Shown: positions 53,690-63,333, counted from the stretch's first letter. The stretch is 64,000 nt of DNA from an uncultured Gemmatimonadota bacterium (GCA_903910555.1 CAIVZZ010000008.1:1-64000); one strand, 5' to 3'. Numbers and translations are program-made. The notes: generated by a model not told the origin, from the sequence alone.

Positions 53690-54450
53690 GCGGCCTTGTC
53701 GGGAGAGCGCTTCGAGCGCGCCGCCCAGCCGCGCTTCGCGAGATCGATCAGATCCGGCCATGCGCGCACACGCGTTTCGCGCGGGCGCACATCGTAGCGC
53801 GATTCGAGCGAGACGCTTTCGGTGCGGCGCGCGAGGCGGACCGCGGTGCGAAGCAACTCGACGTTCGTCGCCCACACTGGAGCGTTGGTAAACGGCCGCT
53901 CGAGATGCGCCTTGAGCATGTCGCGGACGATGCTGATGCGAAGGAGGCGATAGCCACCGAACGGATCGTTGATCCCCGGCACCGTAACAAACGAGCGGAT
54001 CGGCCAGAGCCGCGGCAGCCAGCGGGTCAGCTTCGCGAGCTTTTTCACCGGATCGGGCGCGGCGTTGTTCATGAGGCGCTCGACGACGACCACGTCTGCG
54101 CCGCCTTCGAACCGTTTGACGAGTTCGGGGAGATGCTCCGGTTGGTCGGTGAAATCGGCCTGCATGATCACGACGGCGTCGCGTCGAGGATACTTCGTTT
54201 TGTCGCTTGCGGCCTTCAGCAGCGCTTCCACCGCGCGCGTGTAGCCAACGTGCTCGCGGCCGCCGATAACAGTCAGCGGCATGACTTTCTTATATGGGTC
54301 GAGCGTCTCGCGCGTACCGTCGGTGCTCGCGTCATCGTAGACGATGATTTCGTATTCGCGCGAGTACTCCTGGAACACCTTTCGGATGCGCCAGAGCAAC
54401 ACGCCTACGGTCGGAGCTTCGTTGTACGACGGAATGCAGAGGTAGAGCAC
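53686..54450 (-). CDS. Family 2 glycosyltransferase
   Basis: A 254-aa GT-A enzyme. It begins MLYLCIPSYNEAPTVGVLLWRI, has the first Asp motif IIVYDDASTDGT and the metal-binding region AVVIMQADFTDQPEHLPELV (QADFTDQP in place of DADLQ.P). It resembles dolichol-phosphate-mannose-synthase-like polyprenyl sugar transferases but lacks C-terminal transmembrane helices. Its product could feed polytopic GT39 enzymes such as the one at 40131; that link is inference. It shares a 4-nt overlap with the DUF3108 gene. Confidence 0.85.
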   Translation of the reverse strand: MLYLCIPSYNEAPTVGVLLWRIRKVFQEYSREYEIIVYDDASTDGTRETLDPYKKVMPLTVIGGREHVGYTRAVEALLKAASDKTKYPRRDAVVIMQADFTDQPEHLPELVKRFEGGADVVVVERLMNNAAPDPVKKLAKLTRWLPRLWPIRSFVTVPGINDPFGGYRLLRISIVRDMLKAHLERPFTNAPVWATNVELLRTAVRLARRTESVSLESRYDVRPRETRVRAWPDLIDLAKRGWAARSKRSPDKAA

Positions 54451-54502
54451 GCGGTCTCTTCGGGGTTAGTCCCGAATAGTAGACGAGCGGCGGGCCTACT
54501 CG

Positions 54503-55246
54503 CTACGGGGTGTTCGCGGCGGAGCCCGCCGAACGCGCTGCATAGCTCGCCACTTCGGCCGCGAATGCCTTGAAGATCCCGCGGTCCCACGTCCGGACGT
54601 CGGTGGTGAGGTCCTCGGGGTGCCACTGGACGCTCAGTACCCACCAGTGCGGATCTTCGACTTCGACGCCCTCGATCACGCCGTCGGGAGCGACCGCGGT
54701 GACTCGCAGACCGGCGCCGAGCTCGCGGACGGCCTGATGGTGGTAGGAGTTCACCGCCATAGCGGTCACACCGGTCGCCGCGGCGAGGCGGGTACCCGCC
54801 GTGATCTTGACGTCGTGCGTGCGCGAGTCGCGCGATTTCTCAGAGTCGTGATTCACGGACGATGGATGCTCGCTCGGCAGATCCTGATAGAGCGTTCCGC
54901 CATAGGCCACGTTGAGCAGCTGAATTCCGCGGCAGATTGCGAGGACTGGCAGGCCGCGATCGCGCGCGGCTTTGAGCAGGGCCAGTTCGGTCGCGTCGCG
55001 CGTCGGCTGGATTTCGCCGAGCTTCGGGTGCGGTGTTGCGCCGTACAGCTCGGGATTGAGGTCTTCGCCACCGGTGAGCAACAGGCCGCCGGCTGAATCC
55101 AAAATCGCCCCCGCACGCGTAGGGTCGTTGAGGGGCGGCACAATCAGCGGGATGAGTCCCGCGCCCTCGATCGATCTCGCGTAGTTCAGCGAGAGGCGGA
55201 TCTTCGAACCGTCGGTCGTGGCGCTGATGGCGATGATCTTCGACAT
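54503..55246 (-). CDS. Class I glutamine amidotransferase-like hydrolase (PuuD-like)
   Basis: A 247-aa peptidase C26 enzyme of the gamma-glutamyl-gamma-aminobutyrate hydrolase type. GGLLLTGGEDLNPELYG and the nucleophile region PVLAICRGIQLLNVAYGGTLYQDL contain the catalytic Cys; the His-Glu pair is in SVQWHPED. The N-terminus (MSKIIAISATTDGSKIRLSLNYARSIEGAGLIPLIVPPL) is typical of the family. In polyamine catabolism PuuD releases GABA, but no puu genes are adjacent. The start at 55246 is 18 nt from a divergent gene. Confidence 0.88.
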   Translation of the reverse strand: MSKIIAISATTDGSKIRLSLNYARSIEGAGLIPLIVPPLNDPTRAGAILDSAGGLLLTGGEDLNPELYGATPHPKLGEIQPTRDATELALLKAARDRGLPVLAICRGIQLLNVAYGGTLYQDLPSEHPSSVNHDSEKSRDSRTHDVKITAGTRLAAATGVTAMAVNSYHHQAVRELGAGLRVTAVAPDGVIEGVEVEDPHWWVLSVQWHPEDLTTDVRTWDRGIFKAFAAEVASYAARSAGSAANTP

Positions 55247-55264
55247 CCTATATTCTAACGCATC

Positions 55265-55837
55265 GTGTTTGAGTCGCTGAAGGGCACCATTCAGGATCTG
55301 CTGAGCGGTCGCGTGAACCCCGCCGACCGCCGCGCCGCCATCTACTCCATGAAGAGCGCGCTCGTCAGCGCCAAGCTCGGCGTTGAGGATTTGCGCGAGG
55401 GCGTGGAGATCACCCGCCGAAAGCTCAACACGGAACGCGAGCAGCTCGCCACGGTTCAGCGCCGCAAAACGCTCGCCGAAGGAATCAACGACGCCGAAAC
55501 CGTCGCGCTCGCGGTGAAGTACGAGCAGCAGCACGGCGAACATGTGAGTGTGCTCGAGCGGAAACTCGAGGCTCAGGAAGCCGAGGCCGAGCTCGCCGAG
55601 CGCGAACTCGCCGAGATGATGACGGCGCTCAAATCGGCGAATGCCGGAGTGGGATCGAACACCGATCCCACCGCGCCGCCGCGGGGGACGATCAGCGATG
55701 ACGAGCTGGGGCTGCCGAACGATTCAAAGCTGAATGACGAGCTCAACAATCTCGCGCGCGCGACGAAACGAAACGCGGCCGACGCCGATGCGGACGCGAA
55801 GCTTGCCGAGTTGAAAAAGAGAATGGGGCAGCAGTAG
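55265..55837 (+). CDS. Coiled-coil protein of unknown function
   Basis: A 190-aa protein, helical and highly charged throughout. Residues about 25-125 form heptad-like coiled coils (VEITRRKLNTEREQLATVQRRKTLAEGINDAET ... LERKLEAQEAEAELAERELAEMM). It is loosely like PspA/IM30 or ATPase-associated coiled-coil proteins but is not recognised. GTG start; TATATT (55249-55254) lies 10 nt upstream, so the mRNA may be nearly leaderless. It ends exactly where the convergent POT transporter gene ends. Confidence 0.68.
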   Translation: MFESLKGTIQDLLSGRVNPADRRAAIYSMKSALVSAKLGVEDLREGVEITRRKLNTEREQLATVQRRKTLAEGINDAETVALAVKYEQQHGEHVSVLERKLEAQEAEAELAERELAEMMTALKSANAGVGSNTDPTAPPRGTISDDELGLPNDSKLNDELNNLARATKRNAADADADAKLAELKKRMGQQ

Positions 55838-57319
55838 TTACGCCTTCACACTGGAAGTCAGCCTCTTCAGCAGCGGCACACAGAACAGCATCAGAAACGC
55901 CGCGCTGAACGATGAGATCACGAAGATCGTGTAGAACTGCGTAAGCGTCGGAATTTTCTCGACCATCGCCGCGATCGTACCGGCGAGTTTGTTCGCTGCG
56001 GCGTTCGCGAGGAACCAGACGCCCATCATGAGTGAGGCGAACCGCACCGGCGCGACTTTCGTGACGTACGAAAGGCCGATCGGTGAGAGGCACAACTCGC
56101 CGAGCGTGTGAAAGAGATATGCCGTGGTGAGCCAGATCCAGCTCACGCGGATACCCTGATCTGCGCCCTTCGCGCCGATCACCATGAACACGAAGCCGGT
56201 GCCGAGCAGCATGAGCCCGATCACCATTTTCATCGCGGTCGACGGCTCCAGCTTCCGTTTTGCAAGCATCGTCCACATCAACGCGAAGATCGGCGCGAAT
56301 ATCAGGATGAACGCCGAGTTCACCGACTGAAACCAGGCAGCCGGAATCGGCGTCGAAAGCCGACCGCCGAGCGTGAGGTCCGTGTTCCGATCGGCGAACA
56401 GATTCATCGAGCTGCCGGCCTGCTCGTACGCAGCCCAAAAGAACACCACGAAAAACGCAACGATGAAAATCGCGTAGACACGCCGGCGTTCCTCTCCGTG
56501 TGATCCGAGAATCGCGATTCCCAATGCGCCGCCGATCACCGCGCACATCGCCAGACCCAGCCAACCGCCGCCGACGAATCCAATAACGCCGCCGACGACC
56601 GCTCCGCCGACGCCGTGCATCGGGTTCGAGCCCGCGATTCCCGAGCTCTTGATTCCGTCGGTCTTCGATTCCGTCATGCCGAAATTCGGAAGGCCAATTC
56701 CCGGCAAATACTTCTCGCGACCCCAAAGGTAGGTGATCAGTCCGAGCACCATTCCCACACCGGCAGCGGCGAATCCGTAGTGCCATCCGAAGTTCGGACT
56801 CGCTGCGAGATATCCGCAGACGATGGGACCCAGGAACGCGCCGGTGTTGATGCCGACGTAGAAAATCGTGAATCCCGCGTCGCGGCGCGCGTCGCCGTCA
56901 GCATAGATCTGGCCGACCTGTGTCGAAACATTCGATTTGAAGAAACCGGTGCCGAGGATGATCAGGCCGAGTCCGGTGTAGAACGCCGCGTCGCCCTGGA
57001 GCGCGAGCGTGAAGTGTCCGGCGGCGATGATGATGCCGCCGATGACCAATGATCGCCGCGTGCCGATGACCCGGTCGGCGAGATATCCGCCGACGAGTGG
57101 CGTGAGGAAGGCCAGCATCGTGTAGTTGCCGTACAGCGTCGCGGCGCGCGCCGTCGTCCAGTGCTGCGCGTTGACGAGGTACAACACGAGCAGCGCGCGC
57201 ATTCCGTAGTAGGAGAAGCGTTCCCACATCTCCGTGATGAACAGCAGGCCGAGTCCTTTCGGATGGCCGAAGAGGGAGCGATCGGCAAAGACTTCAGAGC
57301 GGGCGACTGGCGAAGACAT
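55838..57319 (-). CDS. POT-family proton-dependent peptide transporter
   Basis: A 493-aa MFS protein of the POT/PTR type that imports di- and tripeptides with protons. The conserved ITEMWERFSYYGMRALLVLYL carries the ExxERFxYYG motif for proton coupling. GYLADRVIGTRRSLVIGGIIIAAGH is the MFS loop motif, GTGFFKSNVSTQVGQIY and FTIFYVGINTGAF match the PTR2 signatures. About 14 hydrophobic segments are present. It lies directly downstream of the oligopeptide ABC transporter genes, forming a peptide-uptake locus. Confidence 0.93.
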   Translation of the reverse strand: MSSPVARSEVFADRSLFGHPKGLGLLFITEMWERFSYYGMRALLVLYLVNAQHWTTARAATLYGNYTMLAFLTPLVGGYLADRVIGTRRSLVIGGIIIAAGHFTLALQGDAAFYTGLGLIILGTGFFKSNVSTQVGQIYADGDARRDAGFTIFYVGINTGAFLGPIVCGYLAASPNFGWHYGFAAAGVGMVLGLITYLWGREKYLPGIGLPNFGMTESKTDGIKSSGIAGSNPMHGVGGAVVGGVIGFVGGGWLGLAMCAVIGGALGIAILGSHGEERRRVYAIFIVAFFVVFFWAAYEQAGSSMNLFADRNTDLTLGGRLSTPIPAAWFQSVNSAFILIFAPIFALMWTMLAKRKLEPSTAMKMVIGLMLLGTGFVFMVIGAKGADQGIRVSWIWLTTAYLFHTLGELCLSPIGLSYVTKVAPVRFASLMMGVWFLANAAANKLAGTIAAMVEKIPTLTQFYTIFVISSFSAAFLMLFCVPLLKRLTSSVKA

Positions 57320-57370
57320 GAGATATGAGAGTGGGAGAAACTGCCGACGTCAGACGATAGCTGCGGGTTG

Positions 57371-58243
57371 TTAGCTGCCAGTGGTGTTCCACTTCAGGCG
57401 TTGCTTCCGTACTCTCGGATCGGGAACGGGCACGGCGGACAGTAATGCTTGGGTGTACCCGTGCTGCGGCGAGGCATACAGCGTCTTTGCGTCGGCCAAT
57501 TCTACGATGCGCCCAAAGTACATCACGGCGACGCGCGTGGCGATCTGCTCGACCACCGCGAGATTGTGCGCGATGAACAGGTAGGTGAGGCCGCGATCGC
57601 GCTGGAGCTTCACGAGCAGTGCGAGGACCTCTGCCTGCACGATCACATCAAGGGCAGACACCGCTTCGTCGAGCACGATGAACTCCGGCTCGACTGCAAG
57701 CGCGCGGGCAATCGCGATGCGCTGGCGCTGACCGCCGGAAAACTCATGCGGAAGTTTCGTGGCGTCGCTCGCGCGCAGCCCGACTTCTTCGAGCGCACGC
57801 GCGACGCGCGCGTCGGCCTCGGCGCCTTCGGCCAGTTGATGCGCCTCGATTCCCTCGCGCACCGTGCGCCCAACGCGCATGCGCGGGTCGAGCGAGGTGT
57901 GCGGATCCTGAAAAACGATCTGCATCCGGCGCCGCAGTCTTCGGAGCGGCTCGCGTTCGAGCGCGAGCACGTCGGTTCCGTCGAAAGTCACGCGGCCCGA
58001 CGTTGGCTCGATCAACCGAAGGATCGCGCGGCCGGTTGTCGTCTTGCCGCTGCCGGATTCACCGACGAGTGCGAGTGTCTCGCCGCGTGCGATGTCGAAG
58101 CTCACGTCGTTCACGGCGACCTTTGCGGCGTGCTGCGCGCCGAAGAGTGAACGGCGCGCGGGAAATTCATGTGTGAGATGGGCAACCGAGACGAGCGTAA
58201 TCGGTCCTCGGCCCTCGGCCGTCGGTCCTCGGTCTTCCATCAT
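57371..58243 (-). CDS. Oligopeptide ABC transporter ATP-binding protein (DppF/OppF-like)
   Basis: A 290-aa ATPase of the Opp/Dpp/Nik peptide importers. Walker [13 protein letters not shown]-loop [18 protein letters not shown], signature [16 protein letters not shown] and Walker [14 protein letters not shown] are intact; a typical C-terminal region ([19 protein letters not shown]) follows. The N-terminus [15 protein letters not shown] is encoded by GAC/GGC-type degenerate repeats, so the true start may have been altered. Start overlaps the dppD-like stop. Confidence 0.92.
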   Translation of the reverse strand: MMEDRGPTAEGRGPITLVSVAHLTHEFPARRSLFGAQHAAKVAVNDVSFDIARGETLALVGESGSGKTTTGRAILRLIEPTSGRVTFDGTDVLALEREPLRRLRRRMQIVFQDPHTSLDPRMRVGRTVREGIEAHQLAEGAEADARVARALEEVGLRASDATKLPHEFSGGQRQRIAIARALAVEPEFIVLDEAVSALDVIVQAEVLALLVKLQRDRGLTYLFIAHNLAVVEQIATRVAVMYFGRIVELADAKTLYASPQHGYTQALLSAVPVPDPRVRKQRLKWNTTGS

Positions 58244-59051
58244 CTGTCCGCCGTCAACCGCGGAACCGCGCGCAGCAACTCGGCGGTATACGGATCCTGC
58301 GGCGCGTGAAAAATCTGATCGACTGGCGCGTCTTCGAGAATTCTTCCGCTGCGCATGACGATGGCGCGGGAGCAGAGCTCTGCGACCACGCCGAAGTCGT
58401 GCGTGATGAGCAGCACGGCCATTCCCGTTTCCTTCTGGAGATCACGCAACAGATCGAGAATCTGCGCCTGCACGGTGACGTCGAGCGCCGAGGTCGGCTC
58501 GTCGGCAATCACGAGCGCGGGCCGCATCATCAGCGCCATGGCGATCAACACGCGCTGGCGCATGCCGCCGGACAGCTCGTGCGGATACTGGTGCGTGCAG
58601 CGTGCCGCATCCGTGATGCCGGTGCGATCGAGCATCGCCACCGCGCGATCCCACGCCGCAGACTTGATTTCTCGCCGTGCAGCAGCGCGACCTCCGCCAC
58701 CTGAGCGCCCACCTTCATTACCGGGTTGAGCGCAGACGCCGGCTCCTGAAAAATCATCGCGATCTTTCGGCCGCGCAGATCGCGCATCGCGCGTTCGTCG
58801 AGCGTGAGAAGGTCGGTGCCGTCGAACGTGATGCGGCTCGACGCGCCAATCCGCGCGCCGTCCGCCATGACCCGCATCAGCGCAAACGCGACAGAGGTCT
58901 TGCCGCAGCCGGATTCGCCGACGAGCGCCACTGTCTCACCAGTATGAACCGCAAACGAAACGCCGTCGACAGCACGCACCACGCCGCCATCACCAGCGTA
59001 CGACACGGTGAGATCGCGCACGTCCAGCAGAACCGTCGCCGGTGCACTCAT
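58240..59051 (-). pseudogene. DppD/OppD-like ATPase gene with a frameshift
   Basis: The N-terminal part (start 59051, MSAPATVLLDVRDLTVSYAG) has Walker [10 protein letters not shown] and Q-loop [17 protein letters not shown]. The C-terminal part is in another frame and has [19 protein letters not shown], Walker [14 protein letters not shown] and a normal C-terminus ([18 protein letters not shown]). The switch lies at about 58664-58671, in GAGAAATCAAGTCTG on the minus strand. Adding one base would restore [26 protein letters not shown]. Without the shift, the first frame runs into nonsense sequence to about 58545. It is either a true pseudogene or a sequencing error. Confidence 0.85.
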
Positions 59052-59875
59052 GAGATTGGGTCGCGCCTGGCGGTCCGCGCTGCGGACCGCGCATCGAATT
59101 GAATCCGTAACCGTTCGCCAATGGTGTTCACAGCAAGGACAGTGCACACGATGGCGAGTCCAGGGAAGAGCACGACCCACCATGCATCGCCGGGGCGCTC
59201 GGCAGCATCGCTGATAATATTTCCCCAACTCGCCGTCGGCGGCTGTACGCCGAGCCCGAGAAACGAGAGCCCGGCTTCGAGCGGAATCACCGTCGCGAGC
59301 GCGATCGTTGCCGAGACGAGAATCTGCGGAATGATGCCGGGCAAAACGTGCGTGACGAACACGCGCCATTCGGGAGTCCCGGTCGCCCGCGAAGCGAGGA
59401 CGAAATCGCGTTCCTTCAGCTGGCGCACCTCCGCGCGAATCAGCCGGCTCGTGGTGGCCCAGCCCGTAAGGCCGAGGAGCAGAATAATTCCGGGGACCGT
59501 GAGCGGTCCGGTCGTCGCGACGAGCACCAGCAAGAGCAGTACCCGCGGAACCGAGAGCATCGCATCGACGAGGCGCATGCAGATCGAATCCGTCCAGCCG
59601 CCTGCGTAGCCGGCGAGCGAACCGACGGCAGCGCCGAGCGTGAGCGCGAGCAGCACGGCGAGCGTTGCAACGCCGAGCGAGACGCGCGCGCCATAAATCA
59701 CGCGGCTCAGCACGTCGCGCGAGAACTGATCGGTTCCAAACGGATGCGACGCCGTGGGCGCGAGATTCTTCTGCGTTTCAGATTGCGGCGTCGCGCGCGG
59801 GTCGTACGGCGCGATCGCGGGCGCTGCGAATGCAACGAGCGTGAAAATGAGCAGCACGGCTGCGGCGAGCTTCAT
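59048..59875 (-). CDS. Oligopeptide ABC transporter permease (DppC/OppC-like)
   Basis: A 275-aa inner-membrane permease of the BPD transport type. N-terminal helix LAAAVLLIFTLVAFAAPAIAPYDP, HPFGTDQFSRDVLSRVIYGARVSLGVA (the OppC signature), and the EAA loop RATGTPEWRVFVTHVLPG. About six transmembrane helices are visible. The 4-nt overlaps on both sides (ATGA) couple it to the DppB-like and DppD-like genes. Confidence 0.92.
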   Translation of the reverse strand: MKLAAAVLLIFTLVAFAAPAIAPYDPRATPQSETQKNLAPTASHPFGTDQFSRDVLSRVIYGARVSLGVATLAVLLALTLGAAVGSLAGYAGGWTDSICMRLVDAMLSVPRVLLLLVLVATTGPLTVPGIILLLGLTGWATTSRLIRAEVRQLKERDFVLASRATGTPEWRVFVTHVLPGIIPQILVSATIALATVIPLEAGLSFLGLGVQPPTASWGNIISDAAERPGDAWWVVLFPGLAIVCTVLAVNTIGERLRIQFDARSAARTARRDPIS

Positions 59876-60852
59876 GCGCCCGTCCGCACGCGCGGATCGA
59901 CGAGAGCGAGCAGAACATCCGCGAGTGTGCTCCCGGCGACGACGAGCACACTGCCGACGATCACGCCCGCGAGCACCAGCGGATAGTCGTTGCCGTGAAC
60001 GGCATCGAACATCATCCGGCCGACGCCGGGCCAGCTGAAAATCGTTTCGACGAACACCGCGCCGCCAAAGAGCGCGGGCACGAGCACGCCGATAATCGTG
60101 GTCAGCGGTCCGAGCGAATTTGCGAGCGCATGTCGCACGACAGCGCCGAACTCGCTCGCGCCCTTCACGCGCGCCGTGCGAACGAACTCTTCCGGGAGCA
60201 CCGCGAGCATCGCGGTGCGGTGATACCGCGAGATCGCAGCGGCGGCCAGCAGCGCGAGTGTGCCGGCAGGCAATGCCAGATGCCAGAGCACATCGCCTGC
60301 GCGCGCCAGCGCATTCATTGAATCTTGGCCGGCGGGATCGGCCATGCCGCTCACTGGAAACCAATGCCAGCGCGCAGCGGGAAGCGCCAGCGCCGCAAGC
60401 GCGACGAGAAACTCGGGCACAGAAAGCAGCGTCAGCGCGACCGCGCCGGACACACGCTCCGCAATCGTTCCACGCCGCGCGGCTTGCCACGTGCCGAGCG
60501 CGACACCGCCCAGCAGCCCGATCAGCAGCGCGGTGCCCATCAGCAGCAGCGTACGCGGAATCGTCGCGCGCAGCACCTCACCCACGGGTCGGTTTCTCGA
60601 GTGCGACCAGCCGAAATTTCCCCGCGCGAGATTTCCAATCCACTTTACGTATTGCACCGGCAGCGGCTGATCGTAGCCCCACGTGTGCATCTGCTGTGCG
60701 TGCAAGGCGGCGGTATTTGTCGGATCGTCGAGTGATTCGCCGAACGGATCGCCCGGCGCGACGTGAACGTGAACGAGAGCGAACGCGAGCGTCGCGACGA
60801 TCGCGATGACCCCGAGTGCCTGGGCGCCGCGCGCCACGAGAAAGCGACGCAC
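59872..60852 (-). CDS. Oligopeptide ABC transporter permease (DppB/OppB-like)
   Basis: A 326-aa inner-membrane permease. After a short start (MRRFLVARGAQALGVIAIV) comes the family motif HVAPGDPFGESLDDP and the extracellular loop with YDQPLPVQYVKWIGNLARGNFGWS. The EAA loop RVKGASEFGAVVRHALANSLGPLTTIIG is typical. About six helices. The GTG at 60852 is 14 nt after the substrate-binding protein stop; an upstream ATG (60948) would overlap that gene. Confidence 0.9.
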   Translation of the reverse strand: MRRFLVARGAQALGVIAIVATLAFALVHVHVAPGDPFGESLDDPTNTAALHAQQMHTWGYDQPLPVQYVKWIGNLARGNFGWSHSRNRPVGEVLRATIPRTLLLMGTALLIGLLGGVALGTWQAARRGTIAERVSGAVALTLLSVPEFLVALAALALPAARWHWFPVSGMADPAGQDSMNALARAGDVLWHLALPAGTLALLAAAAISRYHRTAMLAVLPEEFVRTARVKGASEFGAVVRHALANSLGPLTTIIGVLVPALFGGAVFVETIFSWPGVGRMMFDAVHGNDYPLVLAGVIVGSVLVVAGSTLADVLLALVDPRVRTGA

Positions 60853-60866
60853 TAGCGGCGCACCAG

Positions 60867-62537
60867 CTAGGGTGACTTTGTCGGTGCGGCGTCGCGCGGA
60901 AGGTGCTTTCCGGGCGCGATCGACCAGCCGGCGAGTCCGAACCACCATGTATCGGGGCGAACGGCACCCGTCTGTACTCGCGTGTTGGCGACAGCAAGGA
61001 GGGGCGGCTCGTACAGCCAGATGGCCGGCGCATCATCGACGATGATCTGATACGCCGCGCGATAGTGTGCCTTCGCAGCCGCTTTCCCGCGCGAGGTGAG
61101 CGCACTGTCGGTCTGCGCGTCGAACGTTTTGCTCTCGTAGCGGCCGTAGTTGAACCCGCCCTCGCGCGCCGCGGTGCTCGTCCACGTCTGCTTCAGACCG
61201 CTCGGAGACGGCGATGAATTCAACCCTCCCATCACGGCGTCGAACGCGTGCGCTTTGACGCGATCACCCATCGCCTTGTTGTCGAGCTTTTCGATCTCGA
61301 GCTTCACACCGGCGAGGCGGAGCTGTTCCTGAATGAGCACGGCAAATGATTGACGCGGCGCACTCGACGCAGGCACGAGGAGTTTGAACGAGAGCGCGTG
61401 TCCATTCCGCGCGCGCATCCCTTCCGCTCCAGCGCGCCAGCCGAGCGAATCGAGCAGCTTTGCGGCGGCCGGGCGATCGAATCCGATTTGCGTGATTGTG
61501 GTGTCGGCCGCCCACTGCGCGCGCACAAACGGGCCGAGTCCGACGCGGCCGAGTGAATCGAATACGCTGCGGACGAGCAGCTGCCGGTCGAGCGCCATCG
61601 TGAGGGCGCGGCGGAGCGCGCGATCGGCGAACAGCGGATGCGGGCGCTCGCTCGCGCCGTCGAAAAGATTGAACTGGAGATAATTGTACGCGTATCGGCC
61701 GAGCGGGATCACGCGAAGGTTCGGCTCTTTTGCGGCAGCGGTTGCATCGCCGATGGGAACGTTCTCGACGAAGTCCGATTCCCCCGCAATGACCTGTTTC
61801 GTGAGCGTTTGCGCATCCGGAGCGAACGTCCAGATCACACGGTCGAGTTTCGCGCGCTCGCCGCCGTACGACGGGCTCGGCGCAATTTCCAGGCGGACAC
61901 TCTCTTCCCACTTCACGAGCGTGAACGCGCCATTGCCGACTGGATTGCGCGAAAAAGAATTAACGGCCAGCGAGTCACGCCATTTCTCGCTCAGGATGTG
62001 AGCGGGCAGTGGCGTGAGCGACGTGACGAGTTCATCGAACTGTTCGGGGGACCGCTGATGAAACCATGCGGTGCAGGTCGCGGAATCGGCAACTGTAATT
62101 GAATCCACCACCGCGCGAAGCTCCGCACCTGTGCGCGCGCCCACGCTTTTCTCGGTGTACACGGCGAACGCGAACTTCACATCTTCGGCCGAGACCGCGT
62201 GGCCGTCCTGCCACCGCGCGCGCGGATCGATGTGGAAGGTGATGCGCAAAGAATCCGGCGACCATTCCCAGCGCTCTGCGAGGCGGGGGATGTAGCCCGA
62301 ATCTCCGAGGGTGTTGAGCGAAGGACCACGATCCGCCAGCCGCTGGAACAGCAGCTGCGTGATCTCGGTGGCTTGTGCGTTGTCGGCGGTCGGCGGATAC
62401 AGCGTTTTGGGATCCTGGCCTGAGCCGATGATCACCGTACCACCGCCGGCGGTTCCTTCTGCGCCTTTGCATCCGGCGACGAGTGCGATTGAGGAGACCA
62501 TCACCAACGCGCAGCGCCTGACCGAATGAAATCGCAT
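60867..62537 (-). CDS. Peptide-binding lipoprotein of an ABC importer (SBP family 5)
   Basis: A 556-aa extracytoplasmic solute-binding protein for the DppBCDF-like transporter. The lipobox is ALVAGC. Family 5 segments include IIGSGQDPKTLYPPTADNAQATEITQLLFQRL, RLAERWEWSPDSLRITFHIDPRARWQDGHAVSAEDVKFAF, FVENVPIGDATAA and LFADRALRRALTMALDRQLLV. GGAG is 5 nt from the ATG at 62537; longer upstream frames are rejected. It is the first gene of the transporter operon. Confidence 0.94.
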   Translation of the reverse strand: MRFHSVRRCALVMVSSIALVAGCKGAEGTAGGGTVIIGSGQDPKTLYPPTADNAQATEITQLLFQRLADRGPSLNTLGDSGYIPRLAERWEWSPDSLRITFHIDPRARWQDGHAVSAEDVKFAFAVYTEKSVGARTGAELRAVVDSITVADSATCTAWFHQRSPEQFDELVTSLTPLPAHILSEKWRDSLAVNSFSRNPVGNGAFTLVKWEESVRLEIAPSPSYGGERAKLDRVIWTFAPDAQTLTKQVIAGESDFVENVPIGDATAAAKEPNLRVIPLGRYAYNYLQFNLFDGASERPHPLFADRALRRALTMALDRQLLVRSVFDSLGRVGLGPFVRAQWAADTTITQIGFDRPAAAKLLDSLGWRAGAEGMRARNGHALSFKLLVPASSAPRQSFAVLIQEQLRLAGVKLEIEKLDNKAMGDRVKAHAFDAVMGGLNSSPSPSGLKQTWTSTAAREGGFNYGRYESKTFDAQTDSALTSRGKAAAKAHYRAAYQIIVDDAPAIWLYEPPLLAVANTRVQTGAVRPDTWWFGLAGWSIAPGKHLPRDAAPTKSP

Positions 62538-62571
62538 TGTACTCCGGAGAGAGACGGCCAACATTATCCGG

Positions 62572-63333
62572 CTAACTGCGCCACGTCCACTCCGCGCTAT
62601 TGAAGCGCTCGCGATACGTTGCAGCGAACGCGCTTGCTTCATGACAATCCAATGGCAGCGGTTCACTCGCGGCGGCGGCGAGTGCGTCGTGGAGCGCATC
62701 GCGCACTTCATTGTAAGAAGGACGGCGACCGAGGCACGAGTGCAACGTCGCCGCGGGGAGGGCGGGCGTCAGCGGCAGTGACGCGAGCTCGGCGATTCGA
62801 GGCTGGTCGTCGTCTATAAGAATCGATCCGTGCTGGAGCAGTGCGCCGCGCTCGCGCAGCTGCGCGCTCCCGACGAGTTTCCGCCCGTCAACGACGAGCT
62901 CGCCTTTGGCAGGTTCCGCAAAACAGGCGGCACCTCCGGGACGTCGTGCCGCGGATCCAACCGATTCCGCGACTTTCACGCCAAGCTTCGCGATCGCTGC
63001 CAGGAGAATGCCGTTGATGCGGCGGTAACTTTCTTTGAGGCGCTCATCTTCGGGTGCCGGCGCGGTCACGCTGTACGTGACCTCGCGATCGTGAAGGAGG
63101 ACGCGGCCGCCGGTCGGACGTCGCACTGCGCCGACCTTTGCGCGATCGAGCGATTCGGGAGTGAACTGGCCGCGAACGGATTCATGCCGCCCGAACGAGA
63201 GCGTCGGGCGCGACCACGCATACACCCGAAGCAGCGATTCCCCGGTCTCGCGGGCGCGATCCATCAGTCCCGCATCGAGCGCCATCTGTTCGGCGCCGTC
63301 GAGCGCGCCCGAGTCGAGAAATCGCCAGCGCAA
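62572..63333 (-). CDS. LipM-like octanoyltransferase / lipoate-protein ligase family
   Basis: A 253-aa member of the BPL/LplA/LipB family. Seen: RRPTGGRVLLHDREVTYSV (ligase-fold motif), ACFAEPAKGELVVDGRKLVGSAQLRERGALLQHGSIL. The Cys at 137 in ACF.EP and Lys 152 match the catalytic Cys/Lys arrangement of LipM-type octanoyltransferases rather than ATP-dependent LplA. Established: LipM in Bacillus loads octanoate on GcvH. The gene is 334 bp from gcvP, so a role in lipoylating GcvH is a reasonable inference. Confidence 0.83.
   Translation of the reverse strand: MRWRFLDSGALDGAEQMALDAGLMDRARETGESLLRVYAWSRPTLSFGRHESVRGQFTPESLDRAKVGAVRRPTGGRVLLHDREVTYSVTAPAPEDERLKESYRRINGILLAAIAKLGVKVAESVGSAARRPGGAACFAEPAKGELVVDGRKLVGSAQLRERGALLQHGSILIDDDQPRIAELASLPLTPALPAATLHSCLGRRPSYNEVRDALHDALAAAASEPLPLDCHEASAFAATYRERFNSAEWTWRS

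Noticed and set aside
58655-58680. Programmed -1 frameshifting in the DppD-like gene
   Set aside because: No X-XXY-YYZ slippery heptamer or dnaX-like A-rich site is present, and no stop codon follows closely; a one-base loss is simpler.
62711-63333. Biotin-protein ligase identity for the gene at 62572-63333
   Set aside because: The ACF.EP Cys and VDGRKLVGSAQ pattern point to octanoyl/lipoyl transfer; the biotin-ligase GRGRRGR loop is absent.
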